NCBI GenBank assembly: GCA_040002995.1
Contig: JBDUDK010000081.1
Span: 24,224-88,223 of the forward strand
DNA: 64,000 bases
Source: JBDUDK01 sp040002995
GTDB lineage: Bacteria > Actinomycetota > Acidimicrobiia > Acidimicrobiales > Ilumatobacteraceae
Direction: 5' to 3'
Positions 17,047-25,679 of this stretch are shown one piece after another. Under the pieces are notes generated by a model. It made no database searches and was not told where the DNA came from. It saw only the letters and a program-made list of their open reading frames with translations. How positions within the stretch are numbered: the stretch's first letter is position 1; every line of letters starts with the position of its first letter. Position numbers and translations under genes: made by a program.

Positions 17047-18486
17047 GTGCGGAGCACCGCAGACGACACCGGCAAGATCGAGGCTCGGGCGTGGCAGACC
17101 CTCTTCATCACGTCGGTTTCGATCTTTCTCGTCGCGATGGACGTCACGATCGTCAGCGTCGCCTTGCCCGGCATCTCGCGCTCATTTCGACACGCCTCTC
17201 CATCTGAACTGTCGTGGGTGTTCACGGCGTACAACATCACATTCGCCGCGCTGCTGCTCCTCGCGGGCAAGTTCGGCGATCGTTGGGGTCGCAAACATGC
17301 CTTTCTGGGCGGTCTCGTCGTCTTCGTGACGGCCTCGATCCTCGCCGGACTGGCGCCGTCGGCGGCGGTGCTCATCGGCGCCCGCGTGCTGCAGGCGGTG
17401 GGCAGCGCGCTCATCTACCCGGCGTCGCTTGCCCTGTTGTTGCCGGAGTTCCCGGTCTCTCGGCGATCGATGGCCATTGGTCTGTGGGGTGGCATCGCCG
17501 GGCTGGGCGGCGCGATCGCGCCGACGCTGGGCGCGCTGCTCGTTGACACGGCCGGCTGGCGGTCGGTCTTCTTCATCAACGTTCCTTTCGTTGTCGCCGC
17601 GCTCATTGCCGGTACGAGGGTGCTACGGGATTCGAAAGCGGAGAACGCGCGCGACCGCTTCGATCCGGTCGCAGTGCCGGTTGCGGCGCTGGCCATCGGT
17701 TTGCTCGTGCTTGGCGTCGTCCAGGGCGAGCCCTGGGGATGGGGTGACCCGCGCACGCTCAGTTGCTTTGCGGGCGCGGCCGTCCTGCTGCCCTGGTTTA
17801 TTTGGCGCTCGGCGCACCACCCTGCACCCCTTCTCGACCTCGGCCTCTTTCGCCTGCGCTCGTTCACCGTGGGAAACCTCGCTCAAGCGATCTATATCTC
17901 AGGATGCTTCGGCTGGCTCGTCCTCATGCCGTCGTTCTTCGTTGGCATTTGGGGCTGGTCTCCGCTCGGCGCGGGCTTCGGTCTTGCGCCCGCCGCCACC
18001 ATCTCTTCCGTGCTCTCACCGCTCGCAGGGCGCCTCGCCGACCGTGTCGGCCACCGCGAGCTGGTCACTGTGGGCCTCGTCATCGGCGGGCTGGGCACGA
18101 TGTGGTGGGCGATCATGGTTGGTGCACACCCCGACTATGTCCGCGACGTGCTCCCCGGGATGGTGCTCGCCGGGCTGGGTATCACAGCCGCCTTCGCCAC
18201 GCTCACCGGCGCGCTTATGAGCCGTGTCCCGCCCCGTTTCTATTCGATGGCCGGCGCCGCCCGCAGCACGATCTTCCAGCTGGCCACGGCCGTGGGGATC
18301 GCGGTCGCCGTCGCCCTGCGCAACGCCGGTGGTGGTGATGTCGTCGCTCCCTTCCGCCGAGTGTGGTGGATGGCCACGGCTTGCGCGGGAGTCAGCGCGG
18401 TGGTGGTGGCGGTGGCCCTCCCACGTGGGCGCCCAGGCGCCGAGCCCGGCGCGGCGGCGGTGCGCGCCGAGGTACATTCGCCCTAA
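17047..18486 (+). CDS. MFS transporter, DHA2 (drug:H+ antiporter, 14-helix) type
   Basis: A 479-residue membrane protein. Helix 1 carries VAMDVTIVSVALPGI, the DHA2 motif D1, and the loop motif A appears as GKFGDRWGRK. Later it has LIYPASLALLLPEFP and a second motif A-like GRLADRVGHRE. Length and motifs fit multidrug or metabolite exporters of the EmrB/QacA group. It lies 38 bp upstream of a luciferase-like oxidoreductase on the same strand, so it may export a compound from that pathway (inference). Confidence 0.92.
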   Translation: MRSTADDTGKIEARAWQTLFITSVSIFLVAMDVTIVSVALPGISRSFRHASPSELSWVFTAYNITFAALLLLAGKFGDRWGRKHAFLGGLVVFVTASILAGLAPSAAVLIGARVLQAVGSALIYPASLALLLPEFPVSRRSMAIGLWGGIAGLGGAIAPTLGALLVDTAGWRSVFFINVPFVVAALIAGTRVLRDSKAENARDRFDPVAVPVAALAIGLLVLGVVQGEPWGWGDPRTLSCFAGAAVLLPWFIWRSAHHPAPLLDLGLFRLRSFTVGNLAQAIYISGCFGWLVLMPSFFVGIWGWSPLGAGFGLAPAATISSVLSPLAGRLADRVGHRELVTVGLVIGGLGTMWWAIMVGAHPDYVRDVLPGMVLAGLGITAAFATLTGALMSRVPPRFYSMAGAARSTIFQLATAVGIAVAVALRNAGGGDVVAPFRRVWWMATACAGVSAVVVAVALPRGRPGAEPGAAAVRAEVHSP

Positions 18487-18524
18487 CCGGCGGATGCCGA
18501 GGACGATTCCTGAGGGGGTTCGCG

Positions 18525-19766
18525 ATGAAGTCGATCTTCTTCCACCTGATGCCCTATCGGGACCTGCCGGATGACTTCGAGGAGCGCTACGAGAGCGTGT
18601 GGGTCACCCCCCCGAACAGGGAGCTGTGCGACCCGAAGAAAGTGGCCCAGTACTACAAGTGGAATCTCGACGAGCTGGAGCTGGCCGACCGACTGGGATT
18701 CGACGGGATTGGCGTCAACGAACACCACCAGAACGCGTACGGTTTCATGGCTTCACCGAACATCATGGCGGCGGCACTCGCTCGCCGCACCGACAACAAG
18801 AGCGCGCTCCTCGTGCTCGGCAACACGCTGGCCTTGTATTCGCCCGCCATCCGAGTGGCGGAGGAGTTCGCCATGCTCGATTGCCTTTCCGACGGGCGCC
18901 TCGCGGCGGGCTTCCCAGTGGGAACATCGATGGACGTCAACCGCTGCTACGGCATCACGCCCACCGAGACCCGGCCGAGGTTCTACGAAGCTCACGACCT
19001 CATCATGAAGGCGTGGACGCAGCCCGGCCCGTTCGCGTACAACGGCCGCTTCAACAAGCTGCGGTACGTCAATCCGTGGCCGCTGCCGTTGCAGCAACCC
19101 CATCCGCCCATCTGGCTGGCCGGCGGCGGGTCGGTGGAGACCTACGAGATGGCGATGGCCTACGACTACACGTACAGCTTCCTCAGCTTCTTCGGCTACA
19201 AGTACGCGAAGAAGGTGATGGACGGGTTCTGGGAGACGGCCGAGCGGCTCGGATCCGACGGCAACCCCTACCAGGCCGGGTTCGCCCAGCAAATATGTGT
19301 CTCGGAAACCGATGAGCAGGCCGAGAAGGACTATCTCGAGCACGTCAGCTACTTCTTCAACAAATGCCTCCATATCCCGCCGTACTACTTCGAGACGCCT
19401 GGCTACCGAACCCGCCGCAGCACCGAGTTCGCGATCAAGACGAACCAGCCGGCCGACATCGCGGCGGCCCTCGTCGTGAAGAAGGACTGGAAGGCCCTCG
19501 TCGACGACGGCTTCATCATCGCCGGCAGTCCGTCAACCGTCGCCGATCGCCTTATCGAGGCGTGCAAGGGACTGCGGGTCGGCAACCTGATCGCCCTCAT
19601 GCAGATCGGATCGATGCCGCACGGCCTCACCGAGAAGAACCTCACCTTGTTCGCCGAGGAGGTGATCCCCAAGATCAAACACCTTTGGTCGGACGAAGGT
19701 TGGAAGCATCGCTGGTGGCCGCAAGGTGCCCGGCAGGACGATCCGGCCGCGCCGGCGAAGGCATAG
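18525..19766 (+). CDS. LLM-class (luciferase-like) flavin/F420-dependent oxidoreductase
   Basis: A 413-residue TIM-barrel protein. It begins MKSIFFHLMPYRDLPDD, has GFDGIGVNEHHQNAYGFM (the conserved EHH of long-chain luciferase-like enzymes), then LALYSPAIRVAEEFAMLDCL and GRLAAGFPVGTSMDV. The cofactor could be FMN or F420. GAGGGGGT eight bases before the ATG fixes the start. It is followed after 9 bp by an alpha/beta hydrolase, which suggests an oxygenation-then-hydrolysis pair (for example Baeyer-Villiger ester cleavage; inference). Confidence 0.9.
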   Translation: MKSIFFHLMPYRDLPDDFEERYESVWVTPPNRELCDPKKVAQYYKWNLDELELADRLGFDGIGVNEHHQNAYGFMASPNIMAAALARRTDNKSALLVLGNTLALYSPAIRVAEEFAMLDCLSDGRLAAGFPVGTSMDVNRCYGITPTETRPRFYEAHDLIMKAWTQPGPFAYNGRFNKLRYVNPWPLPLQQPHPPIWLAGGGSVETYEMAMAYDYTYSFLSFFGYKYAKKVMDGFWETAERLGSDGNPYQAGFAQQICVSETDEQAEKDYLEHVSYFFNKCLHIPPYYFETPGYRTRRSTEFAIKTNQPADIAAALVVKKDWKALVDDGFIIAGSPSTVADRLIEACKGLRVGNLIALMQIGSMPHGLTEKNLTLFAEEVIPKIKHLWSDEGWKHRWWPQGARQDDPAAPAKA

Positions 19767-19775
19767 GAGACGGCC

Positions 19776-20561
19776 ATGGCGAAAGTCAACGAATCGATCG
19801 TCGAACTCCGTGGCGGCATGTTCAAGACGCGTGTGCTCACGTCGGGCAAGGGCAAGCCGGTCGTGTTCTTGCACGGCGCAGGAGGCCTCTTCTGGGACCC
19901 GTTCCTCGATGCGCTCGCCACCGACCACAAGGTCATCGCTCCCGAGCATCCAGGGGCAGGCACCTCGCAAGGACTCGAGCATGTCGAGGACATCTGGGAC
20001 CTCGTCCTCTACTACGCCGAACTGTTCGACGCGCTCAAGCTGCACGCGCCCACGGTGATCGGCCACTCGTTTGGCGGCATGGTCGGGGCGGAGATCGCCG
20101 CGACGAACCCCGAACGGGTCGGCAAGCTCGTGCTCATCGCGCCGATCGGCCTGTGGCGCGACGACCATCCGGTACCGGATATCTCCGGTATGCCCTTCGA
20201 GAACTTGGTCGGGCTCTTGTTCGCGGAACCCGTTAGCCCGCTCGCCTCGTTGGTGCCGGCGCCTGATCCGAACGATCCCGAGGCGTTGTTCACGGCGGCC
20301 ATGACCCTCGCGAGCATCCTCCAGTTCATCTGGCCCCTGCCCGACAAAGGCCTCAAGAAGCGCCTCTACAGGGTCAAGGCCCCGACTTTGCTGGTGTGGG
20401 GGGACAAGGACCGCCTCGTTTCGCCCGCGTACGGCGAGGACTTCCAGGCCGCCATCGCCGGCTCGCGCCTCGAGGTGATCAAAGACGCCGGGCATCTGCC
20501 CCATCTCGAGCAATTCGATCGCACACAGTCGGTGATCACCGAGTTCCTCAACGAGAAGTGA
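19776..20561 (+). CDS. Alpha/beta hydrolase
   Basis: A 261-residue hydrolase with oxyanion motif FLHGAGG, nucleophile elbow VIGHSFGGMVG, acid in VWGDKDRLV and catalytic His in KDAGHLPHLEQ; the triad is complete. It resembles meta-cleavage-product or enol-lactone type hydrolases, but family alone cannot fix the substrate. AGGAGACGGCC precedes the ATG. It is the second gene of a pair with the luciferase-like enzyme. Confidence 0.93.
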   Translation: MAKVNESIVELRGGMFKTRVLTSGKGKPVVFLHGAGGLFWDPFLDALATDHKVIAPEHPGAGTSQGLEHVEDIWDLVLYYAELFDALKLHAPTVIGHSFGGMVGAEIAATNPERVGKLVLIAPIGLWRDDHPVPDISGMPFENLVGLLFAEPVSPLASLVPAPDPNDPEALFTAAMTLASILQFIWPLPDKGLKKRLYRVKAPTLLVWGDKDRLVSPAYGEDFQAAIAGSRLEVIKDAGHLPHLEQFDRTQSVITEFLNEK

Positions 20562-20691
20562 GCCACCCCCGCCGAGGCGGCCGACCCTGCCGGGGCGCGC
20601 ACTCCAGGACTTCGCTTCACCGCCCCGCGGCTAGTCGCAGCTAGCGTTGGGCGCTCAGCGGCTCTGGTCGGCAGACGCCCAGGAGGCGTTC

Positions 20692-21330
20692 ATGTCGACA
20701 TCCTCACGGCCCGCACGGACGCCGACGGAAGCGGCGTGGCTCGTGTCGATCCAGAGCATCGTGTGGACCGCGTGCGCGAGTACGGCGGCCATCGTTCTTG
20801 GGCTGCTCGGGCACACGTTCGTGCTCGTGGCCCTCGGAGGCATCGGTCTCGTCGACGGTGTCGGCTCTTTGGCGCTCGCCTACCACTTCCACCACGCGCG
20901 CCGCCACGACGCGCTGTCTGAACGACTCGAGTTGGTGGCCCATCGCATCGTCGTCGGAGGCCTGGGTCTGGTCGGGCTTGGCGCGATCGTCGTCAGCATT
21001 GTCCGTCTGACCTCGGGAACTTCGGGCGACGCATCCATCGCCGGCACCGCACTAGCCGCCGCCTCGCTCGTGGTGCTTTACGTGTTGTCGCGGCGAAAGC
21101 GCATGATCGCCCGGCTCGTGCCGAGTGGCGCCCTGCTCAGCGACGGCCACCTTTCGGGCGTAGGCGCCGCCCAAGCCGCGATAGCGCTCGTCGGCGCCGC
21201 GACCACCCGCTGGTTCAACTGGCAGTGGGCCGACGCAGCCACCGCCTTGGCGGTCGGCTCAGCGGCCGTTGCCCTCGCGATTTCGACGCGGACAACGCCG
21301 CCTAACATCACCGCACCCGAGCGTGGGTGA
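20692..21330 (+). CDS. Cation-diffusion-facilitator-like membrane protein (membrane domain only)
   Basis: A 212-residue protein with about six helices. SLALAYHFHHARRHD and the late segment SDGHLSGVGAAQ followed by FNWQWADAATALAVGS resemble the metal-site helices of CDF transporters. The C-terminal cytoplasmic dimer domain of classical CDFs is missing and one metal-site pattern (HxxxD) is altered, so metal transport is uncertain. A strong AGGAGG lies before the ATG, and a TAGCGT box at 20642-20647 is a plausible -10. The 20562-20691 gap otherwise holds only GC-rich sequence. Confidence 0.75.
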   Translation: MSTSSRPARTPTEAAWLVSIQSIVWTACASTAAIVLGLLGHTFVLVALGGIGLVDGVGSLALAYHFHHARRHDALSERLELVAHRIVVGGLGLVGLGAIVVSIVRLTSGTSGDASIAGTALAAASLVVLYVLSRRKRMIARLVPSGALLSDGHLSGVGAAQAAIALVGAATTRWFNWQWADAATALAVGSAAVALAISTRTTPPNITAPERG

Positions 21331-21346
21331 CGACAGGGGGCAAACC

Positions 21347-22525
21347 ATGTCCGATCGACTTCGGTCCGGCATCTTTATGGCGCCGTTCCATCCTGCAGGC
21401 GAGAACCCGACGCTGGCGTTGGAGCGCGATCTCGAACTGGTCCAGCATCTCGATCGTCTCGGCTGGGACGAGGCGTGGATCGGTGAGCACCATTCCGCCG
21501 GCAGCGAAATCATCGCTTCGCCCGAGATATTCATCGCAGCTGCGGCGCAACGGACCCGCCACATCAAGCTGGGCACCGGTGTCATCAGCGTCAGCTATCA
21601 CAACCCTCTTTGGGTGGCCGAGCGGGCCGTGATGCTCGATCACCTCACGCGCGGGCGCTTCATGCTCGGCCTCGGCCCCGGCTCGCTTCCCACCGACGCG
21701 GCCATGATCGGTCTCGATCAGAGCCAGACGCGTGACCTGCTCGCCGAGGGTGTCGACATCATCATGCGCCTGCTGCGCAGCGACGAGCCGGTGACGTTCA
21801 AGAACGATCGGTGGGACCTACGTGACGCTCGCCTTCACCTCCGTCCGTACTCCAACCCGCTGTTCGACGTGTCGGTAGCGGCGGTCGCGTCACCGATCGG
21901 ACCGCAACTCGCCGGTAAGCACGGCATCGGACTCCTGTCGATCGGCGCCACGCAGGCGGTGGGCTTCGATGTTTTGGCTCTTCACTGGGATGTGATGGAA
22001 GAGCGAGCCGCGAAGTTCGGAACGTCTGTCGACCGCGATCAATGGCGGCTCGTCGGTCTGATGCACATCGCCGAGACTCGCGAACAGGCCTATCGCGACG
22101 TCGAGTTCGGCATCGAGCAATGGTTCCATTACTTTCAGGCGGTAGCCGCGTTCCCGCAGATGGCCGTCGGTGGTGGGAACATCCGCGAGATGATCGATTT
22201 CGTGAACGACTCCGGCCTCGGCTCTGTCGGTACGGTCGACGACGCCGTGGCTCAGATCGAACGGCTGATCAAACAATCGAACGGCGGCTTCGGTTGCTAC
22301 ATGCTCCTCGCGCACGAATGGGCCAACCCGGTCGCGACCCATCGCAGCTATGAGCTCATCAGCCAGCACGTCCTGCCGCAGTTCCAGGGCCAGGCCTGGA
22401 GCACGTTGCAGGCCAAGAGCCGGGCGGAGGCGGCGCGGCCCGAACTGGCCGCCCAGCACCTCAAGGCCGTCGAGGATGTAACGGCCAAGTACCAAGCCGA
22501 GATCGGGGCGCTCGGCCCCACCTGA
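21347..22525 (+). CDS. LLM-class flavin/F420-dependent oxidoreductase
   Basis: A 392-residue luciferase-like TIM barrel. GWDEAWIGEHHSAGSEIIAS carries the conserved EHH, followed by LGTGVISVSYHNPLWVAERA and GRFMLGLGPGSLPTDAAM, typical of bacterial luciferase alpha-like monooxygenases including limonene- or alkane-type enzymes. ACAGGGGGC upstream supports this ATG, and TAACAT at 21303-21308 is a plausible -10. It is followed after 57 bp by a duplicated ABM-like protein. Confidence 0.9.
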   Translation: MSDRLRSGIFMAPFHPAGENPTLALERDLELVQHLDRLGWDEAWIGEHHSAGSEIIASPEIFIAAAAQRTRHIKLGTGVISVSYHNPLWVAERAVMLDHLTRGRFMLGLGPGSLPTDAAMIGLDQSQTRDLLAEGVDIIMRLLRSDEPVTFKNDRWDLRDARLHLRPYSNPLFDVSVAAVASPIGPQLAGKHGIGLLSIGATQAVGFDVLALHWDVMEERAAKFGTSVDRDQWRLVGLMHIAETREQAYRDVEFGIEQWFHYFQAVAAFPQMAVGGGNIREMIDFVNDSGLGSVGTVDDAVAQIERLIKQSNGGFGCYMLLAHEWANPVATHRSYELISQHVLPQFQGQAWSTLQAKSRAEAARPELAAQHLKAVEDVTAKYQAEIGALGPT

Positions 22526-22582
22526 CCGCCGGGCCTCCCGGAGGACCTAGCGTTGACACATACCTCACGAAAGGGCTCATCC

Positions 22583-23173
22583 ATGTTCATTCAGGTCATG
22601 CAAGGGCGCATTGCCGATGCCGAACATCTCAGGCGCCAGGTCGATCGATGGAGGTCGGAACTCAAGCCAGGCGCGCGCGGCTATCTCGGCGCGACCTCGG
22701 GAGTTACGAGTGACGGACGCGCTATAACGCTTGTGCGCTTCGAATCAGAGGACGCCGCTCGCGCGAACGCGGCGCGGCCAGAGCAGGGCGCGTGGTGGGC
22801 CGAGACCGCCAAGGCCTTCGACGGCGACGTGACGTTCCACGACTGCAAGGAAACCGACAGCGCGCTCGGCGGCGGGTCGAACGATGCCGGCTTCGTCCAG
22901 GTGCTGCAGGGACGCGCGAAGAACGAGAAGGACATGCGCAAGCTCCTGCCCACCGTCGAGAAACAACTCCAGGAGGCCCGCCCCGACATCCTCGGCATCA
23001 CCATCGGCTGGCACGGAGACGGTCGCTTTACCCAAGCCGTCTACTTCACGTCGGAGAAGGCGGCCCGCGACGGCGAGTCCGCTAAGGGCAACGAGGAGCT
23101 CCGTGAGGAGTTCATGTCCAACATCGACGGCCAGCCCGTGTTCTTCGATCTCACAGCGCCCGATCTCGACTGA
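22583..23173 (+). CDS. Tandem ABM-like (dimeric alpha/beta barrel) protein
   Basis: A 196-residue protein made of two similar halves. Half one runs from FIQVMQGRIADAEHLRRQVD to FESEDAARAN; half two from GFVQVLQGRAKNEKDMRKLL to FTSEKAARDG. Each looks like one ferredoxin-like antibiotic-biosynthesis-monooxygenase domain, so one chain could form an intramolecular barrel instead of a dimer. Catalysis is unproven. It follows the luciferase-like gene. A short GC hairpin (CCGGG-CCT-CCCGG, 22529-22541) sits between the two genes. Confidence 0.8.
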   Translation: MFIQVMQGRIADAEHLRRQVDRWRSELKPGARGYLGATSGVTSDGRAITLVRFESEDAARANAARPEQGAWWAETAKAFDGDVTFHDCKETDSALGGGSNDAGFVQVLQGRAKNEKDMRKLLPTVEKQLQEARPDILGITIGWHGDGRFTQAVYFTSEKAARDGESAKGNEELREEFMSNIDGQPVFFDLTAPDLD

Positions 23174-23176
23174 CCG

Positions 23177-23686
23177 TCACTCGCCGGTAGCACCGTCGAT
23201 CAGCTCGCGCACGATGTCGAGGTGCCCGAGGTGGCGTGCGGATTCTTGGACGACGTCCACCAACAAGCGCCCGACCCGATTGGGCTCGCCATAGGCCACA
23301 ATCCGCGCCTCTACATCTACGGCTGACAGCGTCGTTCGGCTGCGTTCCCACTCGTCGTCGAACCCAGCCACGACGCTGTCGATCGTCTCGTCGGCACCAA
23401 TCCGAAACTCGTACTCGTGCTCGTCGGCGCGCCACAACGACGGAATGTCGCAGCCGCCGATGTGGATCTGGATGTGCTGGCGTTGCACGGCGGTGAGGTG
23501 CTTGATCAGGCCGAGCGGGCTCATCATCGGCGATGTCGCGAGTGGCGTGGCGCGTGCCTGCTGTTCCGTCAGGCCCGCGAGCTTGTTGATGCTGGTGACG
23601 CGGACGAAGTCGAGAAACGCGATGGCGGACTCGGCCAAGGTCGCATCGCGGTCGGGCCATTCACGTGATCTCGGAAGCGGCTCCAT
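23177..23686 (-). CDS. DinB / DUF664-type protein (mycothiol-transferase-like)
   Basis: A 169-residue four-helix-bundle protein. The pattern MSPLGLIKHLTAVQRQHI, followed by DVVQESARHLGHLDIVREL, supplies the three histidines typical of DinB metal sites. Actinobacterial members are bacillithiol/mycothiol S-transferase-like detoxification enzymes; this substrate is unknown. The ATG lies only 21 bp from the start of the divergent GNAT gene, and a TACGGT box 8 nt upstream suggests a leaderless mRNA. Confidence 0.85.
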   Translation of the reverse strand: MEPLPRSREWPDRDATLAESAIAFLDFVRVTSINKLAGLTEQQARATPLATSPMMSPLGLIKHLTAVQRQHIQIHIGGCDIPSLWRADEHEYEFRIGADETIDSVVAGFDDEWERSRTTLSAVDVEARIVAYGEPNRVGRLLVDVVQESARHLGHLDIVRELIDGATGE

Positions 23687-23694
23687 CGCGGTGC

Positions 23695-23704
23695 ACCGTA
23701 TTCT
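23695..23704. promoter_or_regulatory. Overlapping divergent -10 boxes
   Basis: The ten bases ACCGTATTCT read TATTCT on the plus strand and TACGGT on the minus strand, sharing the central TA. The minus box is 8 nt before the DinB ATG; the plus box is only 3 nt before the GNAT GTG. With a 21-bp gap between starts, this looks like a compact bidirectional promoter. Confidence 0.4.
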
Positions 23705-23707
23705 CCG

Positions 23708-24298
23708 GTGATCCGCACGACGACGAGTTCCGATGCGAGCGCGATTCGCGGGGTGCTCGCCGAGGCGTTCGTGTCCGATCCGATGCTGCGCTGGATTTTT
23801 CCGGACGACGAAACCCGCCTCGATGCCACTGCCGCGTGGCTTGGGCTGTTCGCCGAGCGCTATGCCCGCGACGGCCGTGTCGACGCCATCGCCGACGACG
23901 ACCTCGCCGCAGTTGCTCTTTGGCGCCTGCCCGATGCGGGCACCCCGCCGCCTTCGCTTCCCTCCATCTCTGGTCTTCTGGCTGCGCTCATCGGGAAGGG
24001 TCGTGCGGACACGATTTGGAAGAGCCTCAGGGCGATCGCCACCGTCACGCCCACCGGTCGATTTGCCTACCTGCATTTGCTGGCCGTTCGGCCGACGCGA
24101 CAACGCCAAGGTCTCGGACGATCAGTCATCGAGCCGGGCCTAGCGTTCGCTGACGAGACTGGCCTCGGTGTCCATCTGGAGACCACGAATCCCGAGAACC
24201 TCGGCTTTTATCAATCATTGGGATTCGCCGTGTCGAACCAGCTCGTTTTCGGCGCCGGCGGTCCTCCACTCTGGGCGATGTGGCGCGACCCGCGTTAG
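23708..24298 (+). CDS. GNAT family N-acetyltransferase
   Basis: A 196-residue protein with the acetyl-CoA-binding motif RQGLGR inside VRPTRQRQGLGRSVI near residue 132. NPENLGFYQSLGFAV near the C-terminus is the other hallmark of small-molecule GNATs. The acceptor is unknown. It starts at GTG, divergent from the DinB gene. Its stop interlocks with the stop of the convergent Eis-like gene (TTAG). Confidence 0.9.
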   Translation: MIRTTTSSDASAIRGVLAEAFVSDPMLRWIFPDDETRLDATAAWLGLFAERYARDGRVDAIADDDLAAVALWRLPDAGTPPPSLPSISGLLAALIGKGRADTIWKSLRAIATVTPTGRFAYLHLLAVRPTRQRQGLGRSVIEPGLAFADETGLGVHLETTNPENLGFYQSLGFAVSNQLVFGAGGPPLWAMWRDPR

Positions 24299-25587
24299 CC
24301 CATCTCCCATGAGTACAACTTGAGGCGCGGGAAGAGCGCGTCGACGACCGCGCCCCCGGCGTCGGTGTTGATGTGACAGTCCGCGACGGTGCGTTCAAGC
24401 TCGACGAGACCGCGGTTGCCGAGAATCAGTTGGACGAAGGCATCGGGCGGGAGGCTGACGTCGGAGTCGTGCACCGACGTCGCGCCCCGCTCAATAGAGG
24501 TCAATCGTCCGTCGTTGAACGTGAGGCGAAGCGACTCGGTGTAGAGGTCGACACTGGCCTCACCGGACAAACCCTCGACGGCGGACGCGGCGATACGTGC
24601 GTCGAGCACCGCGCTCACGGCGCGCAAAAGGGCGACAACATCGGGAACCCGCACGTAAAAGCCATACGGCCCGCCAGGGCCACGGCCGAGGCGGGTGCTC
24701 GCCGCTCGCAACGCCGGATGGCCTTCAGGGAGTGCGAAGCGGACCCCTCGGTCGCCTGGCTCGCGTCCGACCCATTCGCGCAGGTGCGTGAGCATCGCCG
24801 CAGTGGGTTCCAGCCAGCTGCGCCCCGGGAGCAACTCGGCGGCCCGGACGGAGAGCAGCCCACCGCCCGACGTCTTGTGGTCGTGGACGAGGTAGCCGAT
24901 CGCGGTCGCTTCATGCTCGACGATGTTCACGACATGTGAGGGGAGTGCCCCCGGCCGGCGGCGGAGCTCGAGCTCCCATCCGCCGGGGCCACGGAGTCCA
25001 CTCAAGATCGGAGCGTTGAGCGCCGCGGCTTCGACGCCGGCGAGGAACGCGACGTCGTCGAGGGTCGCTGGGCGCACCGTGGAGCCCGAAACGGGCGTGT
25101 CGGAGCCAGTCAGCATCCACACCGGCTGGGGGGGCAGGTCGAGCCCGTACGAGTAGCCGAACTGGCGGTAGTACCAGGGGATCCCGCCGATGTACTGCCA
25201 GAGGTGGCCGCTCGCCGCGCTGCGATCGTGAATCACATCGAACTGGGCCCGCACCAGCCCGCGGCGTCGGTAATCCGGGTGCGTCCCGATCAGCTCGGGC
25301 TGACCGACGGTTATCGGGATGCCGGCGTACGACCAGATCTGCGCGATGAGAAACAGCGCCGACACGATCCTGCCCGTGGCCGTGTCCTCCACCACGGTGA
25401 CGTCGTCGACTCGAAAAGTCGGGTGGGGCAGATCAAACAGGTCTCGGGTCCAGTCGGCGATGAGGGTGCCCGGCGCGTCGTCGTCGCCCAGTACAGCCGC
25501 GTTGAACTCGACCAGCTCATCGGCGTCGGCCCGCGAGGCGAAGCGCAAGACCAGGCCGTCACTCAGGTCGCGCCGCATGTGGACCAT
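24295..25587 (-). CDS. Eis-like GNAT acetyltransferase with C-terminal SCP2-type domain
   Basis: 430 residues: an N-terminal GNAT domain (LIGTHPDYRRRGLVRAQFD), a second degenerate GNAT-like domain, and a C-terminal sterol-carrier-like domain (SVDLYTESLRLTFNDGRL). This is the layout of Eis, which acetylates amines such as aminoglycosides or protein lysines in mycobacteria. The substrate here is unknown. The ATG is 92 bp from the divergent PRISE reductase gene. A related protein is encoded at 61868-63085. Confidence 0.88.
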   Translation of the reverse strand: MVHMRRDLSDGLVLRFASRADADELVEFNAAVLGDDDAPGTLIADWTRDLFDLPHPTFRVDDVTVVEDTATGRIVSALFLIAQIWSYAGIPITVGQPELIGTHPDYRRRGLVRAQFDVIHDRSAASGHLWQYIGGIPWYYRQFGYSYGLDLPPQPVWMLTGSDTPVSGSTVRPATLDDVAFLAGVEAAALNAPILSGLRGPGGWELELRRRPGALPSHVVNIVEHEATAIGYLVHDHKTSGGGLLSVRAAELLPGRSWLEPTAAMLTHLREWVGREPGDRGVRFALPEGHPALRAASTRLGRGPGGPYGFYVRVPDVVALLRAVSAVLDARIAASAVEGLSGEASVDLYTESLRLTFNDGRLTSIERGATSVHDSDVSLPPDAFVQLILGNRGLVELERTVADCHINTDAGGAVVDALFPRLKLYSWEMG

Positions 25588-25644
25588 CTTCGCCTCCGCG
25601 CGCCCGATCGCGCTCCTCCAAACGGGGTGGGGTCGAGCCGTCGT

Positions 25645-25650
25645 TAGGAT
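25645..25650 (+). promoter_or_regulatory. Predicted -10 box (TAGGAT) for the PRISE reductase gene
   Basis: TAGGAT lies about 30 bp before the ATG at 25680, and GGGGAGGACGAG provides a ribosome site, so this transcript would carry a short leader. Confidence 0.4.
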
Positions 25651-25679
25651 CGCCAGGGACCGACCTTGGGGAGGACGAG

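Noticed and set aside
22529..22541. Intrinsic terminator after the luciferase-like gene
   Set aside because: The CCGGG-CCT-CCCGG hairpin has only five pairs and no following T-run.
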